Shown here: piece by piece, positions 39,109-47,741 of the stretch
How the letters are laid out: every line of letters starts with the position of its first letter
Numbering within the stretch: the stretch's first letter is position 1
Assembly: GCA_003402735.1 (NCBI GenBank)
Contig: QQNE01000018.1
Location: 1 to 51,775, forward strand
From: Verrucomicrobiota bacterium
GTDB taxonomy: Bacteria; Verrucomicrobiota; Verrucomicrobiia; Verrucomicrobiales; DEV007
Length of the DNA stretch: 51,775 nt
Reading direction: 5' to 3'
Position numbers and translations under genes: made by a program
Notes under the pieces: generated by a model
Told to the model about the DNA's origin: nothing
The model's input: the letters and a program-made list of their open reading frames with translations, nothing else
The model's database searches: none

Positions 39109-39807
39109 TCACCCGCCGTTCTCGCGCACCCACAACCCGGCCCGCTGATACAACTCCGCCGCTGAACGCAGCCCCAACTTGGTCTTGATCCGGCTGCGGT
39201 AGGTGTCGACGGTCGATACGCCCAACCTCAGTTCCGCCGCAATCTCGCGGGCGTTTTTTCCGCGCCCCAGGAGTTGAAACACTTCGAGTTCACGATCCGT
39301 CAGCACATCCATTTCGCCCTTGGCGATCCGTTCCACCCGATCGAAGAGTTTGGCGGTCACGACGTCGCTGGCGTAAACCTTGCCCTCCATCACCTGCTTG
39401 ATCGCGCCGACAATCTTTGAGGATACATTCTCCTTGGTGATGTAACCGTTGGCCCCGGCCTTGAAAGCCCGTTCCGCATAGAGTTCCTCGTCGTGCATCG
39501 ACAGGACCAGGACCCTCGTCTTGAGCCGCCGGGCCACGATCTCCTTGACCAATTCCAAACCGCAGGTGCCCGGCAACTTCATGTCCACAATCGCCAAGTC
39601 CGGCTCTGTATCCAGGATGAGCTCCATCCCATCCCGGTTGTTCGATGCCTCACCGCAAACAACCACGCCCAACTGCTTCACCAGCAGGTGACCGAGATGT
39701 TCCCGAATCATGGGATGATCATCGATGATCACCACTTTGTGACCGCTCCTCCGGGACCTTGAGCGTCTCGCAACGTGCCCAACTTCGCTTGAACCTAATG
39801 GAACCAT
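39109..39807 (-). CDS. NarL/FixJ-type response regulator
   Basis: 232 residues from ATG 39807 (a TTG start farther upstream is less likely). The receiver domain shows VVIIDDHPMIREHLG (acidic pocket), phospho-acceptor Asp75 in DLAIVDMKLPG, LSMHDEELYAERAFKAGANG and the conserved Lys in YITKEN. The C-terminal LuxR HTH shows LTDRELEVFQLLGRGKNARE and GVSTVDTYRSRIKTKLGL. The Arg/Ser-rich N-terminus (about 20 residues) is an extension. No histidine kinase lies nearby, so its partner is elsewhere. It is divergent from the MFS gene. Confidence 0.93.
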   Translation of the reverse strand: MVPLGSSEVGHVARRSRSRRSGHKVVIIDDHPMIREHLGHLLVKQLGVVVCGEASNNRDGMELILDTEPDLAIVDMKLPGTCGLELVKEIVARRLKTRVLVLSMHDEELYAERAFKAGANGYITKENVSSKIVGAIKQVMEGKVYASDVVTAKLFDRVERIAKGEMDVLTDRELEVFQLLGRGKNAREIAAELRLGVSTVDTYRSRIKTKLGLRSAAELYQRAGLWVRENGG

Positions 39808-39956
39808 GGGGGGAATGGCTGTTGAATGAAAAGAACCGTCCCGAAATAGCAGATTCTGCACCAAACATCAAAAAAAGAACCGCCAAGGAAAGACATTTCC
39901 CTGTCCTTGCAGGCCGCCCTTCTTTGGAAGAAGGTCACCTCCAATCTCCACCTCCC

Positions 39957-41171
39957 ATGCGTCTCCACGGCCACAGTGGCTGGATCTCCGTCTGTTTCTT
40001 TCTCTTCGCCGCCACCCCGGCCTGTTGGCTGCCCGTGCTGGCGAATGTTCTCAGGGGACGTGACTGGACCCATCTGGTGACCCTGGCCTACCTCATCCCA
40101 CCCCTCTCCGCCGTGCTCTCGCCCCTCGCCATCGCGGCCCGGGCAGATCAGAAAGTGCCGGCGGAGCGTCTTCTCTTCTGGCTCAATTTGGTCGGTATCC
40201 CGTTTCTCTGGCTCGCCTTCGATGAACTGGAAAAGGGGACTCGGCCGGGACTCTTCCTTTTCCATTTCACTGTTTCCTCCCTGCTCACGGCCCCCATCTG
40301 GCCTCTTTTCAACACCGTCGCACTCACCAGCCTTCGGGATCGGGAGCATCGGTTCGGCTTCTACCGCGTCTGGGCCACGATCGGCTGGATCCTCGCCGGC
40401 TGGACCATCAGCGCGCTCGGCGCGGACGCTTCACCCATCGCCGGCAAAATCTCCGTCGGCATCCGCATCGTGGCCACCGCCGCCTGCCTCCTTTTGCCCC
40501 ACACGCCTCCCCGCTCTCAACCGGCAAAAAACTGGACGGAACTCCTCGGTCTCTCCTCGTTGTCGCTGCTCCGACAACGCGACATCGCCGTCTTCATGCT
40601 CACCACGTTTCTTTTTTCCATCCCGCTCGCCGCCTACTACATGCACAGTTCGCTGCAGCTGGAGGCGGTGGATTATCACCAAGTCGCGGCCGGAATGACC
40701 CTCGGCCAGATCAGCGAGGTGGGAGCCATGCTGCTGCTCGGCTTCATGCTGCGCCGCTGGAGAATCAAGTGGCTCTTTCTCTTCGCCATGACTTGCGGTC
40801 TCCTCCGCTACCTCTCTTATGCCGTCGGCGCCAGCTCCAACTCTTTCCCCTGGATCCTCTTCGGCATCAGTTTTCATGGCCTCTGCTGGACCTTCTTCTT
40901 CGAGGCGGGCCGCCTCTTCCTCGACCGTCGCGTCGAACCGGAGGTCCGGTCCCAAGCCCAAGCCCTGCTCAGCCTGATTTCCACCGGAGCCGGGGGAGTC
41001 ATTGGAACGGTCGCCGTCGGCTGGCTTCACTCCACCATGGTGGTGCCCGACCCGGCCCGCTGGACCAGCTACTGGCTCATCCTCAGCCTCATGTGCGTCG
41101 CCTGCATGGTGATCTTCGCCCTCGGCTACCAGGGCGGTCGCGGCAGCCAATCTGCCGTCTGGCGCATTTGA
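39957..41171 (+). CDS. MFS transporter (nucleoside:H+ symporter/LacY-like)
   Basis: 404 residues from ATG 39957, with about 12 membrane helices. The N-terminal half shows WISVCFFLFAATPACWLPVL and GFYRVWATIGWILAGWTIS. The second half includes ISEVGAMLLLGFMLRRWRIKW and ISFHGLCWTFFFEAGRLFLD. The RVWGS/RxWxxxGW pattern and the ISEVGAML pattern are those of the nucleoside permease (NupG/XapB-like) group of MFS carriers. The substrate is probably a nucleoside or sugar, unproven. Reading upstream to 39759 adds a non-conserved leader and is rejected as the start. Confidence 0.85.
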   Translation: MRLHGHSGWISVCFFLFAATPACWLPVLANVLRGRDWTHLVTLAYLIPPLSAVLSPLAIAARADQKVPAERLLFWLNLVGIPFLWLAFDELEKGTRPGLFLFHFTVSSLLTAPIWPLFNTVALTSLRDREHRFGFYRVWATIGWILAGWTISALGADASPIAGKISVGIRIVATAACLLLPHTPPRSQPAKNWTELLGLSSLSLLRQRDIAVFMLTTFLFSIPLAAYYMHSSLQLEAVDYHQVAAGMTLGQISEVGAMLLLGFMLRRWRIKWLFLFAMTCGLLRYLSYAVGASSNSFPWILFGISFHGLCWTFFFEAGRLFLDRRVEPEVRSQAQALLSLISTGAGGVIGTVAVGWLHSTMVVPDPARWTSYWLILSLMCVACMVIFALGYQGGRGSQSAVWRI

Positions 41172-41224
41172 TCGTTCACCCTCCAGGCCCGACGCCTCGC
41201 TCCGCCCCCCCCTCCCTCAATCAA

Positions 41225-41578
41225 TCACTCAAAGTAGGTGTCCTCGTGCGCATAGGGCGGGGCGCAACAACAGAGAAAACGCAAGGTCCGCGACGCGGTC
41301 ACCTGATGCCAGGCCCCGGCCGGAATCAGGATCGCATCCCCCGGCTGCAACTCCCGCTCTTCCCCATCCACCTCCATCCGGCCGCTCCCCTCCAGGATGA
41401 AATAAAACTCCTCGCTCAGTTTGTGATAATGCCGCTGGGTCACGCCTCCCGTCGGCACGACGGCCTCCGCCAAACTCTGGTTCTGAACCGGCGCATTGCT
41501 CCGGTCCAGCACGCTCCGAATGGTCGATCCGTCCTTGGTGACAAACGGAATCTGGGTGGCGATCTGGACAACTGTCAT
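41225..41578 (-). CDS. Small cupin-domain protein
   Basis: 117 residues from ATG 41578. A single cupin barrel: motif 1 TQRHYHKLSEEFYFILEGSG (His, His, Glu metal ligands: H..H...E), motif 2 PGDAILIPAGAWHQV (final His ligand). Single-domain cupins of this type bind a metal and may be isomerases, dioxygenases or sensors. The C-terminal CCCAPPYAHEDTYFE has three adjacent Cys. It lies opposite the MFS and hydroxypyruvate isomerase-like genes, so linkage is by proximity only. Confidence 0.85.
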   Translation of the reverse strand: MTVVQIATQIPFVTKDGSTIRSVLDRSNAPVQNQSLAEAVVPTGGVTQRHYHKLSEEFYFILEGSGRMEVDGEERELQPGDAILIPAGAWHQVTASRTLRFLCCCAPPYAHEDTYFE

Positions 41579-41685
41579 GCCTCCCCCATCCCACCGGCAC
41601 CGTCTCCGGCGCAACCCCTTTTTCTCCGGTTTGACAAACCCCTTTCACCTTGCACCCGCCCGGTTCCAACCGCAACAATGCGCCC

Positions 41686-42585
41686 ATGAAACGACGCGAT
41701 CTGTTCGGTGCCTCCCTCGCCCTCGGGCTGGGCTCGACCCTTCCCGGCTCCGCCCAGGCCCAGGCCCCGGCTTCCGCCACCCCCAAGGACTTCAAGATTC
41801 GCAACGGGCGCTTCCGGCAATCCATCATGGGTTGGACCTTCAACAGCCGCATGGATACCCTGGCCCTGGCCAAACTCTGCAAACAGATCGGCTTGGTGGC
41901 CGTGGAAGGGATCGATCGCAAGTTCTACCCCCAAATCCTCGAGCTCGGTCTGGAAATCTCCCTGGTGAGCAGCCATGGCTTTGCCCAGGGCCCCTGCAAT
42001 CCGGAATTTCGCGAACGCACCCTCGAAAAACTCCGGGACTCCATTCAGGCCGCACACGACGCCAACTGCCGCAACGTGATCACTTTCACCGGCATGCGCT
42101 ACGAGGGCATGAAGGAAGACGAGGCCGCCAAACGCTGCATCGAAGTCTGGCAGGAAGTCATGCCGTTCGCCCAGGAAAAGGGGGTCACCCTCGTTCTCGA
42201 ACACCTCAATTCACGGGACAATTCCCATCCGATGAAGGGCCACCCCGGATATTTCGGTGATCACATCGACTTCTGCGCCGACCTCGTCAAAGCCGTCGGC
42301 GCCCCGGAACACATGAAGCTGCTGTTCGATATCTATCACGTCTCCATCATGGACGGCGATATCATCCGTCGCATCCGACAGCACAAGGACATTATCGGTC
42401 ACTATCACACCGCCGGAAATCCGGGTCGTCAGGAACTCGATGACCGTCAGGAAATCAATTATCCGGCCATCCTCAGGGAAATTTTGGCCACCGGTTATAC
42501 AGGGTATCTCGTCCAGGAATTCATCCCAACCTGGGAGGATCACGAACTCGCCCTGCGCCATGCGGCCATGGTTTGTGACGTGTGA
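41686..42585 (+). CDS. Tat-exported hydroxypyruvate isomerase-like TIM-barrel protein
   Basis: 299 residues from ATG 41686. The twin-arginine signal MKRRDLFGASLALGLGSTLP then GSAQAQA implies export in folded form. The AP-endonuclease-2-like TIM barrel follows: IGLVAVEGIDRKFYPQILE, CRNVITFTGMRYEGM, VTLVLEHLNSRDN, MKLLFDIYHVSIMDGDI, IIGHYHTAGNPGRQELDD, LVQEFIPTWEDHELAL. Glu in LVLEH and in QEFIP, with His/Asp in FDIYH and HTAG, are the metal ligands. It resembles hydroxypyruvate isomerase (Hyi); the true sugar substrate is unknown. A terminator follows. Confidence 0.85.
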   Translation: MKRRDLFGASLALGLGSTLPGSAQAQAPASATPKDFKIRNGRFRQSIMGWTFNSRMDTLALAKLCKQIGLVAVEGIDRKFYPQILELGLEISLVSSHGFAQGPCNPEFRERTLEKLRDSIQAAHDANCRNVITFTGMRYEGMKEDEAAKRCIEVWQEVMPFAQEKGVTLVLEHLNSRDNSHPMKGHPGYFGDHIDFCADLVKAVGAPEHMKLLFDIYHVSIMDGDIIRRIRQHKDIIGHYHTAGNPGRQELDDRQEINYPAILREILATGYTGYLVQEFIPTWEDHELALRHAAMVCDV

Positions 42586-42596
42586 GAAACAAAAGT

Positions 42597-42632
42597 GGGG
42601 CAAGCCCGCACCAAGCGCAGCTTGCCCCTTTC
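42597..42632 (+). terminator. Strong hairpin terminator
   Basis: GGGGCAAGC (42597-42605) pairs with GCTTGCCCC (42620-42628), followed by CTTT-type sequence (TTT at 42629-42631). It lies 12 bp after the isomerase-like gene. On the minus strand ACTTTTG follows the stem, so it may also end the convergent secreted-protein gene. Confidence 0.7.
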
Positions 42633-42679
42633 ATCTGACCGCCCTGCAAAACAGGGATCAGCCCACCTTCAGACAACGG

Positions 42680-43072
42680 TTAGAACCCGAAACTGATGCT
42701 GAATCCGCCCCGCGACGGCGGGCACTGCGGATAGGTCACGATGCGGTCCGGGCAACCGCCCCGGCTATAATAACTGGGATTGCGGTAGACCGGACGTCCG
42801 AAGCTCCCGTAACTGGATCCATAGCTGTAACCATAACGCGGCTGGGAACGCGTCATGCAACTGTGGGAAACCGGGACCCACGAATAGATCGGGTGACCAC
42901 ACCGGTCGTATCCGACGATCACATGATTGGAATACAGCGAGACGCCACAATGGTTGCAGCAGCCATGGCAGCGCCGCCCGTGATCGTGATCCGCGGAAGC
43001 AAGGGAGGGAATGGCAAAGAGCAAGGCGAACGCCGCCATGGCAGTCGCCCAAACAGTGTTGGTAGATTTCAT
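42680..43072 (-). CDS. Secreted Cys/Tyr/Gly-rich protein of unknown function
   Basis: 130 residues. The signal peptide (MKSTNTVWATAMAAFALLFA then IPSLASA) is cut before DHDHG. The mature part starts HDHGRRCHGCCNHCG, rich in His and Cys and able to bind metal, then carries a Ser/Tyr/Gly stretch (YGYSYGSSYGSFGRPVYRNP) and ends RGGFSISFGF. The C-terminal alternating F-S-I-S-F-G-F ends in Phe, as in some surface proteins, but the protein is too short for an outer-membrane barrel. I recognise no family. It may use the hairpin at 42597-42632 as a terminator. Confidence 0.65.
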   Translation of the reverse strand: MKSTNTVWATAMAAFALLFAIPSLASADHDHGRRCHGCCNHCGVSLYSNHVIVGYDRCGHPIYSWVPVSHSCMTRSQPRYGYSYGSSYGSFGRPVYRNPSYYSRGGCPDRIVTYPQCPPSRGGFSISFGF

Positions 43073-43170
43073 GATGAGATTCGTGATGGAATGTTGAATG
43101 ATTTTTGTCAGTGCGGACCGGAGCTTTCACCCCGGTCTGTCCGCCAGACGCCATCGAGCCCCTTCGCTTG

Positions 43171-43193
43171 CGCAAAAAAATGAATTTTTTGCG
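43171..43193. terminator. AT-rich hairpin, possible bidirectional terminator
   Basis: CGCAAAAAA and TTTTTTGCG flank ATGAA: an A-run and a T-run in a hairpin, strikingly AT-rich for this genome. It lies 18 bp after the stop of the SirB1-like gene on the minus strand. U-run and stem fit a terminator for that gene, and possibly for either direction. Confidence 0.45.
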
Positions 43194-43211
43194 ATCGTCA
43201 GGCAACGGACC

Positions 43212-44072
43212 TCACTCCCCCGGCGCCGTCGTGGAGCGCCAGAGATCCCGAACAAACGTCTGCTCTCCCACGTTCCCCTCCCGCTGAAACGCCTGTTCCA
43301 GATTCCGCAGGACCCGAGAAATGATCACCTCCGCCGCCGCCGCGGTGCGGACCACGCTCTCAATTTCCGGCACCGCAAACGGTTGATGCTGAATCAAGAG
43401 CTCAGCCGGCAGAATTTTTCCGCCGTTGAAGCAATCGATGAGATAGAGTCCGCCGTCTGCCGCGGATTGGTGACGAGCTAGAAAATGCGCCGGGAAATTG
43501 CACCCGCCCACCTCGATCCCCGCCCGGGCGCCGACCAGGATCATGACGCAAGCCAGAAGAATGGGATTGCCCTGCCGGTCCCGGAGAACGAGGTCGAGAT
43601 TGCTGTTCGCCACCGCGTAATAATCTTCTTCATTGCCGCGGAAACGCCCACTCGCGAACAGAAAATCCGCCAGGTCCCGAAAATCGGGATCGGGTTCCAA
43701 ACGGAGCAAGAGTTCCGTCAACCCGTCGAGCCGGGCCTCGATCCCGGGCCCGATGCCCTCCGGCCAGGAAACGCTCGCCGAAAGATGCGTGGCCAGCAAG
43801 GTGAGCCCACTCTCCAGCTTCTTCACCGAAGAGGGCTGCGCCAGCCACTCTGTCCAAGACCGGGCAAAGTTTTCCCGGAAAAACTCCTGCCGCAGCCTGA
43901 TGGCCTGATTCATCAGGGGCCCAGCCTCGGCCGGCGGCGCGTGCAACACCACCAGCTTCTCCAGGTCCGGCCCCAAATCCACCAAGCGCTTCTTCACCGC
44001 CGCGCGCACCGTGGGATGCTCGTCGTCAAGCAACTTGAGCAAGGCCGGGATCTCACTGCCGGGAACCGCCAT
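43212..44072 (-). CDS. SirB1-family transglutaminase-like protein
   Basis: 286 residues from ATG 44072. The N-terminal part has HEAT-like character (IPALLKLLDDEHPTVRAAVK). The SirB1/transglutaminase-like core follows: DLADFLFASGRFRGNEEDYY, then NSNLDLVLRDRQGNPILLAC, GCNFPAHFLAR and LIDCFNGGKIL. The family is widespread and lies near prfA/prmC in gamma-proteobacteria, but its activity is unknown. A Cys in ILLACVMI and a His in PAHFL sit where catalytic residues occur in transglutaminases. It stands next to tRNA-Val, divergent. Confidence 0.85.
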   Translation of the reverse strand: MAVPGSEIPALLKLLDDEHPTVRAAVKKRLVDLGPDLEKLVVLHAPPAEAGPLMNQAIRLRQEFFRENFARSWTEWLAQPSSVKKLESGLTLLATHLSASVSWPEGIGPGIEARLDGLTELLLRLEPDPDFRDLADFLFASGRFRGNEEDYYAVANSNLDLVLRDRQGNPILLACVMILVGARAGIEVGGCNFPAHFLARHQSAADGGLYLIDCFNGGKILPAELLIQHQPFAVPEIESVVRTAAAAEVIISRVLRNLEQAFQREGNVGEQTFVRDLWRSTTAPGE

Positions 44073-44158
44073 GAAGGCCCAACAAGAACGATCCGCGCCA
44101 AACTGCAACAAATCAGTTGCGGTCGGCCGATCTCTTTCTACCTTTCCCCCCCGGTTCC

Positions 44159-44230
44159 GCGCGGTTAGCTCAGGGGTAGAGCATCACCTTGACACGGTGG
44201 GGGTCACAGGTTCAAATCCTGTATCGCGCA
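44159..44230 (+). tRNA. tRNA-Val (anticodon GAC)
   Basis: A 72-nt cloverleaf: acceptor GCGCGGT/ATCGCGC, D arm GCTC/GAGC, anticodon stem TCACC/GGTGG with loop TTGACAC (GAC at 44191-44193), T arm ACAGG-TTCAAAT-CCTGT, discriminator A. The CCA is not encoded. Reads GUC/GUU valine codons. Confidence 0.95.
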
Positions 44231-44310
44231 TAAATCCAAGGTCACCCGCCGAGACCTGCCCTCTGCCCCCTGCCTTCTGGCCTGGCCAGAAACGTTCCTC
44301 TTCTCCAAGA

Positions 44311-44925
44311 ATGTCGCGCACCCTTAGGGCCCCATTCTTTTCGCTCCTGACCCTGATGGTGCCATTGGCCCTCTGTTCTTGCCGAGCTCCTTCTGCTGTC
44401 TCCGCCGGGGAATCGGGCGTGGCGACTCCCGAACCGCCGGATGATTCCGCCTCCTTCCTCCCAGAAGATCCGTCCCAGCTCAGCGCCTCCCCGGAAACGC
44501 CCCGTCCCACCCTTTCCAGCCCGCAACGTCCCGAAGATTTCGCCCGTTGGGAGCGCGATCCGGCCCGAGCCAAACGGAAGAGTGAACTCCTTGACCGCCC
44601 CCTGCTGATCCTGTTCACGGGGCTCTCCTGGTCCACCAACGCCAAACTGCTCGGGGAGGAGGTCTTTCTGTCAAAATCCTTCAACCGGTTGGCCCGGGAA
44701 CACCTCACCCTGCTCTACCTCGACTTCCCCCAAAATCCTCGCGAAGCCCCGGCGGCCCTGCAACAATTCAAGACTTACTACGACGTGAGAGGCTTTCCGT
44801 CGGTCCTGATTCTCCGGCCGGACGGCTCCGTGGCTTATCGGCGCACCGGTTACGTGCCGGGCAAGGCTCAGGATTATTTCCGGGAACTGGAGACCGCAGT
44901 GCGGCAACTGACCGGCCAGCCGTGA
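44311..44925 (+). CDS. Thioredoxin-fold lipoprotein lacking the CxxC motif
   Basis: 204 residues from ATG 44311. The lipoprotein signal is MSRTLRAPFFSLLTLMVPLA then LCSCRAP, with the lipidated Cys in LCSC. A Pro/Ser-rich linker (about 30-75) is followed by a thioredoxin-like domain: LDRPLLILFTGLSWSTNAKL, LTLLYLDFPQ, YYDVRGFPSVLILRPDG (cis-Pro in GFPSV). At the active site, where relatives read SDWCPPC, this one reads LSWSTNA: both Cys are gone, so thiol redox chemistry is not expected and a binding role is more likely. It lies 4 bp or less from the methyltransferase frame downstream. Confidence 0.78.
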   Translation: MSRTLRAPFFSLLTLMVPLALCSCRAPSAVSAGESGVATPEPPDDSASFLPEDPSQLSASPETPRPTLSSPQRPEDFARWERDPARAKRKSELLDRPLLILFTGLSWSTNAKLLGEEVFLSKSFNRLAREHLTLLYLDFPQNPREAPAALQQFKTYYDVRGFPSVLILRPDGSVAYRRTGYVPGKAQDYFRELETAVRQLTGQP

Positions 44926-44981
44926 AGCCCCGGGGATCGCCCGGTTGCATTCCACCGGATCGCGCAAATGATACCAGCCAG

Positions 44982-45581
44982 ATGACTGAGTGGGAGGAAC
45001 ACTACCAACAAGGCCACACGCCCTGGGACAAGGGCGCGCCCGCGCCGCCGTTGCTGGATTTCTTGCGAACGGAACCTCTCGATGGCGACATCCTGGTCCC
45101 GGGGTGCGGGATGGGTCACGACGTCCGGGCGATCGCGGCCGCCGCTCCGAAAGCGCGCCTGACCGGTCTCGACATCGCCCCCACCGCCATCGATCGCGCC
45201 CGGGGTTTTGCCCTGGCCGGACAGGAACGCTACGTGCTTGGGGATCTCTTCGATTTGGAACCGAAACTTCGCGGAGCCTTCGACTGGGTTTGGGAGCACA
45301 CCTGCTACTGCGCCATTCCTCCCGAAAAAAGGGAGAGGTATCTGGAGGCGGTCGCTGCCGCTCTGCGACCGGGAGGACGGCTGTTGGGCGTGTTTTATTT
45401 GGATCCCTACGACAACGAACACCAACCCGGCAACGGTCGTCCCCCGTTTGGAACCAGCCTGCAAGATTTGGAACAGCGCCTGAGCGCCCACGGCTTTCAG
45501 GTATTGCGATCCTGGGTTCCGGAACGATCCTATCCGGGACGCGAGGGACGCGAGCGAATGATCCTGACGCAAAGACCCTGA
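44982..45581 (+). CDS. TPMT-family SAM-dependent methyltransferase
   Basis: 199 residues from ATG 44982 (a GTG at 44922, overlapping the previous stop, is the alternative). The N-terminus MTEWEEHYQQGHTPWDKGAP is the thiopurine methyltransferase-like opening. SAM-binding motif I is DILVPGCGMGHDVRAIA, then RLTGLDIAPTAIDRA, DWVWEHTCYCAIPPEKR and GRLLGVFYLDPYD. Members methylate thiols, halides or tellurite/selenite. Substrate unknown. It is 6 bp before tyrS. Confidence 0.87.
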   Translation: MTEWEEHYQQGHTPWDKGAPAPPLLDFLRTEPLDGDILVPGCGMGHDVRAIAAAAPKARLTGLDIAPTAIDRARGFALAGQERYVLGDLFDLEPKLRGAFDWVWEHTCYCAIPPEKRERYLEAVAAALRPGGRLLGVFYLDPYDNEHQPGNGRPPFGTSLQDLEQRLSAHGFQVLRSWVPERSYPGREGRERMILTQRP

Positions 45582-45587
45582 GGTCAC

Positions 45588-46814
45588 ATGAAAGAAACGC
45601 ACGGAAACATTTTCGAGGCGCTCGCGGAGCGCGGGTTTGTCAAACAATGCACCGACGCCGAGGCCTTGACCTCCAAACTGGCGGAAGGGTCGCTGACCTT
45701 TTACTGCGGCTTTGACCCCACCGCGGAAAGCCTGCATTGCGGGAGCTTGGTCCCCATCATGGCCATGGCGCATCTGCAACGGGCCGGGCACCGGGCCCTG
45801 GCGATCATCGGAGGAGGAACCACCATGGTGGGAGATCCCAGCGGCAAGACCGAGATGCGGGCCATGCTCACGCGGGAAGTCATCCAGCAAAACGGCGTGG
45901 GGATCCTGGCCCAACTCCGCCGCTACCTGGATCTCGATGGCGAAAAGGGCCGCTTCCTCGACAACGCGGACTGGCTTCTGGAACTGCGTTATGTCGATTT
46001 CCTCCGGGACATCGGCCGCTACTTCCGCGTCAACGAAATGCTGCGCGCGGAGTCTTACCGCGCCCGGATGGAACGGGAAGAGGGCCTCTCCTTCATCGAA
46101 TTCAACTACCAGCTGCTCCAAGCCTACGACTTCCTTCGCCTCCACCAGGATCAGGGCTGTTCCCTGCAGATCGGCGGGGATGATCAGTGGGGAAACATTC
46201 TCGCGGGAACAGATCTCATCCGCCGGCTCGGTGGAGGTCCCGCTTATGGCCTGACGTTCCCGCTGCTGACCACCGCCACCGGCGCCAAAATGGGCAAGAC
46301 CGCTTCCGGGGCCGTTTGGCTCGATGCCGATCGCACCTCACCGGTCGAATTTTACCAATACTGGCGCAACACGGATGACCGGGACGTCGAGCGATTCCTC
46401 GCCTACTTCACCTTTCTCCCGATGCACGAAGTCCGGGCCTTGGGTCGGCGCGAAGGCGCGGCGCTCAACGAATCCAAGGAAATTCTCGCATTTGAAGCCA
46501 CCAAACTGTGTCACGGGGAAGAAGCCGCCACCCGGGCTCAGAACACGGCCAAGGAGGTGAAAGGCAGTCTGGCGGAAACCACTCTGCCCCTCGCACGCCT
46601 CCGCGAGGGCATCGGTCTGCTCGATCTCCTTGTCGAAACCGGGCTTTGCGCCACCAAGAGCGAGGCCCGCCGCCTCGTGCAACAGGGCGGTGCCCGCCTC
46701 AACGGAGCTGCCGCCACGGATGCGCAGATCACCGTGGGCGAGCCGCATGTCGAAAATGGCGCCATCTTGCTTCAAGCCGGCAAGAAGAAATTTCACAAGA
46801 TCCAGGTTCTATGA
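45588..46814 (+). CDS. tyrS: Tyrosyl-tRNA synthetase
   Basis: 408 residues. Class I motifs: HIGH-type HCGS (50-53) in GFDPTAESLHCGSLVPI, and KMSKS-type KMGKT (234-238). Tyrosine recognition YQLLQAYDF and GGDDQWGNI are typical of TyrRS. The C-terminal S4-like RNA-binding domain is TKSEARRLVQQGGARLNGAA. It charges tRNA-Tyr. Its stop overlaps the next start by ATGA, coupling it to the prephenate dehydratase gene. Confidence 0.96.
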   Translation: MKETHGNIFEALAERGFVKQCTDAEALTSKLAEGSLTFYCGFDPTAESLHCGSLVPIMAMAHLQRAGHRALAIIGGGTTMVGDPSGKTEMRAMLTREVIQQNGVGILAQLRRYLDLDGEKGRFLDNADWLLELRYVDFLRDIGRYFRVNEMLRAESYRARMEREEGLSFIEFNYQLLQAYDFLRLHQDQGCSLQIGGDDQWGNILAGTDLIRRLGGGPAYGLTFPLLTTATGAKMGKTASGAVWLDADRTSPVEFYQYWRNTDDRDVERFLAYFTFLPMHEVRALGRREGAALNESKEILAFEATKLCHGEEAATRAQNTAKEVKGSLAETTLPLARLREGIGLLDLLVETGLCATKSEARRLVQQGGARLNGAAATDAQITVGEPHVENGAILLQAGKKKFHKIQVL

Positions 46815-47731
46815 AACGCCGTGTGGCCTATCTGGGTTCGCTTCCCGTCACCTTCTCCTACCAGGCCGCCACGCAACTGGGAGACGATCTCGACCTCACG
46901 GGTTACCCGACCCACGGTGAAATCTACGACGCCGTCCGGCGCGGAGAAGTGGATTGCGGAGTGCTCGCCGTGGAAAACCAGCTCGCCGGGATCGTCGATG
47001 AAACGCTCCACGCCGTCGTCCAACCGGTCTTGCCCAGCCAGGGCGCGCTCGCCCAAAGCAACACCTGGGTGCGCATCGTCCGCGAAGTGGCGGTCCCGGT
47101 GGAGCTTTGGCTGACCAACCAATCCGGTCGTTTGGAGGAAGTGCGCGTGGTCAAAACCCATCCGATTCCCATGCGGCAATGCAAGGAAACGCTCGACACC
47201 CTTCGCGCCAACTATCCGTTCGGATTTGAAACTTGTGCCAGCACCGATGCCGCGGCACGGGAAGCGGCTGCGAACCCGCAAGTTGCGGCGATTTCATCCA
47301 TCAATGCGCCCGTCGGTTATCCAAACCTGAAGATCATCCAGCGCGTCGATGATCCGGTTCCGGGCGCAGGTTATGGCAACGTGACCCGGTTCTGGGTCAT
47401 CGAACCGCACCACCCTGGCGGCGTGGTTCTGAATCCGGCCGAGGTGAGCAAGGCCGCGGACATTCAGAAAATTTGCCTCCTCTTCAACTTGGGACGCGAC
47501 GAAGCCGGAGGTCTCGCAAGGTCCCTGGCCGTCTTCGCCGAAGCGGAAATCAATCTGGCCATCATCTACCCACTTCCCCGCCGAGACCGTTCCTGGGAAT
47601 ACACCTTTGTCGTCGAATTCGAGGTGGCTCCGGAAGCCGCCGACCGCGTCGGCCTCGCCCTGCAACGCTTGCGCACCGTGGCGGACTCCATTCTTTTGGG
47701 CGTCTATCCGAAATACCGGCTCGAATCCTGA
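46811..47731 (+). CDS. pheA: Prephenate dehydratase
   Basis: 306 residues from ATG 46811. The dehydratase domain shows VAYLGSLPVTFSYQAATQLG (opening variant of GPEGTFS), VDCGVLAVENQLAGIVDETL, PLPMRQC-like PIPMRQCKETLDTL and the catalytic TRF in YGNVTRFWVIEP. The C-terminal ACT regulatory domain shows KICLLFNLGRDEAGGLARSL and NLAIIYPLPRRDRSWEYTFV. It makes phenylpyruvate for phenylalanine. No fused chorismate mutase. The glycine-rich opening is atypical (LPVTFS rather than PEGTFS). Overlaps tyrS. Confidence 0.9.
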   Translation: MKRRVAYLGSLPVTFSYQAATQLGDDLDLTGYPTHGEIYDAVRRGEVDCGVLAVENQLAGIVDETLHAVVQPVLPSQGALAQSNTWVRIVREVAVPVELWLTNQSGRLEEVRVVKTHPIPMRQCKETLDTLRANYPFGFETCASTDAAAREAAANPQVAAISSINAPVGYPNLKIIQRVDDPVPGAGYGNVTRFWVIEPHHPGGVVLNPAEVSKAADIQKICLLFNLGRDEAGGLARSLAVFAEAEINLAIIYPLPRRDRSWEYTFVVEFEVAPEAADRVGLALQRLRTVADSILLGVYPKYRLES

Positions 47732-47741
47732 AGCGGAACGC

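Noticed and set aside
44922-44981. GTG start for the TPMT-like methyltransferase
   Set aside because: Kept only as an alternative: the extra 20 residues are not family-like, while ATG 44982 gives the conserved N-terminus.
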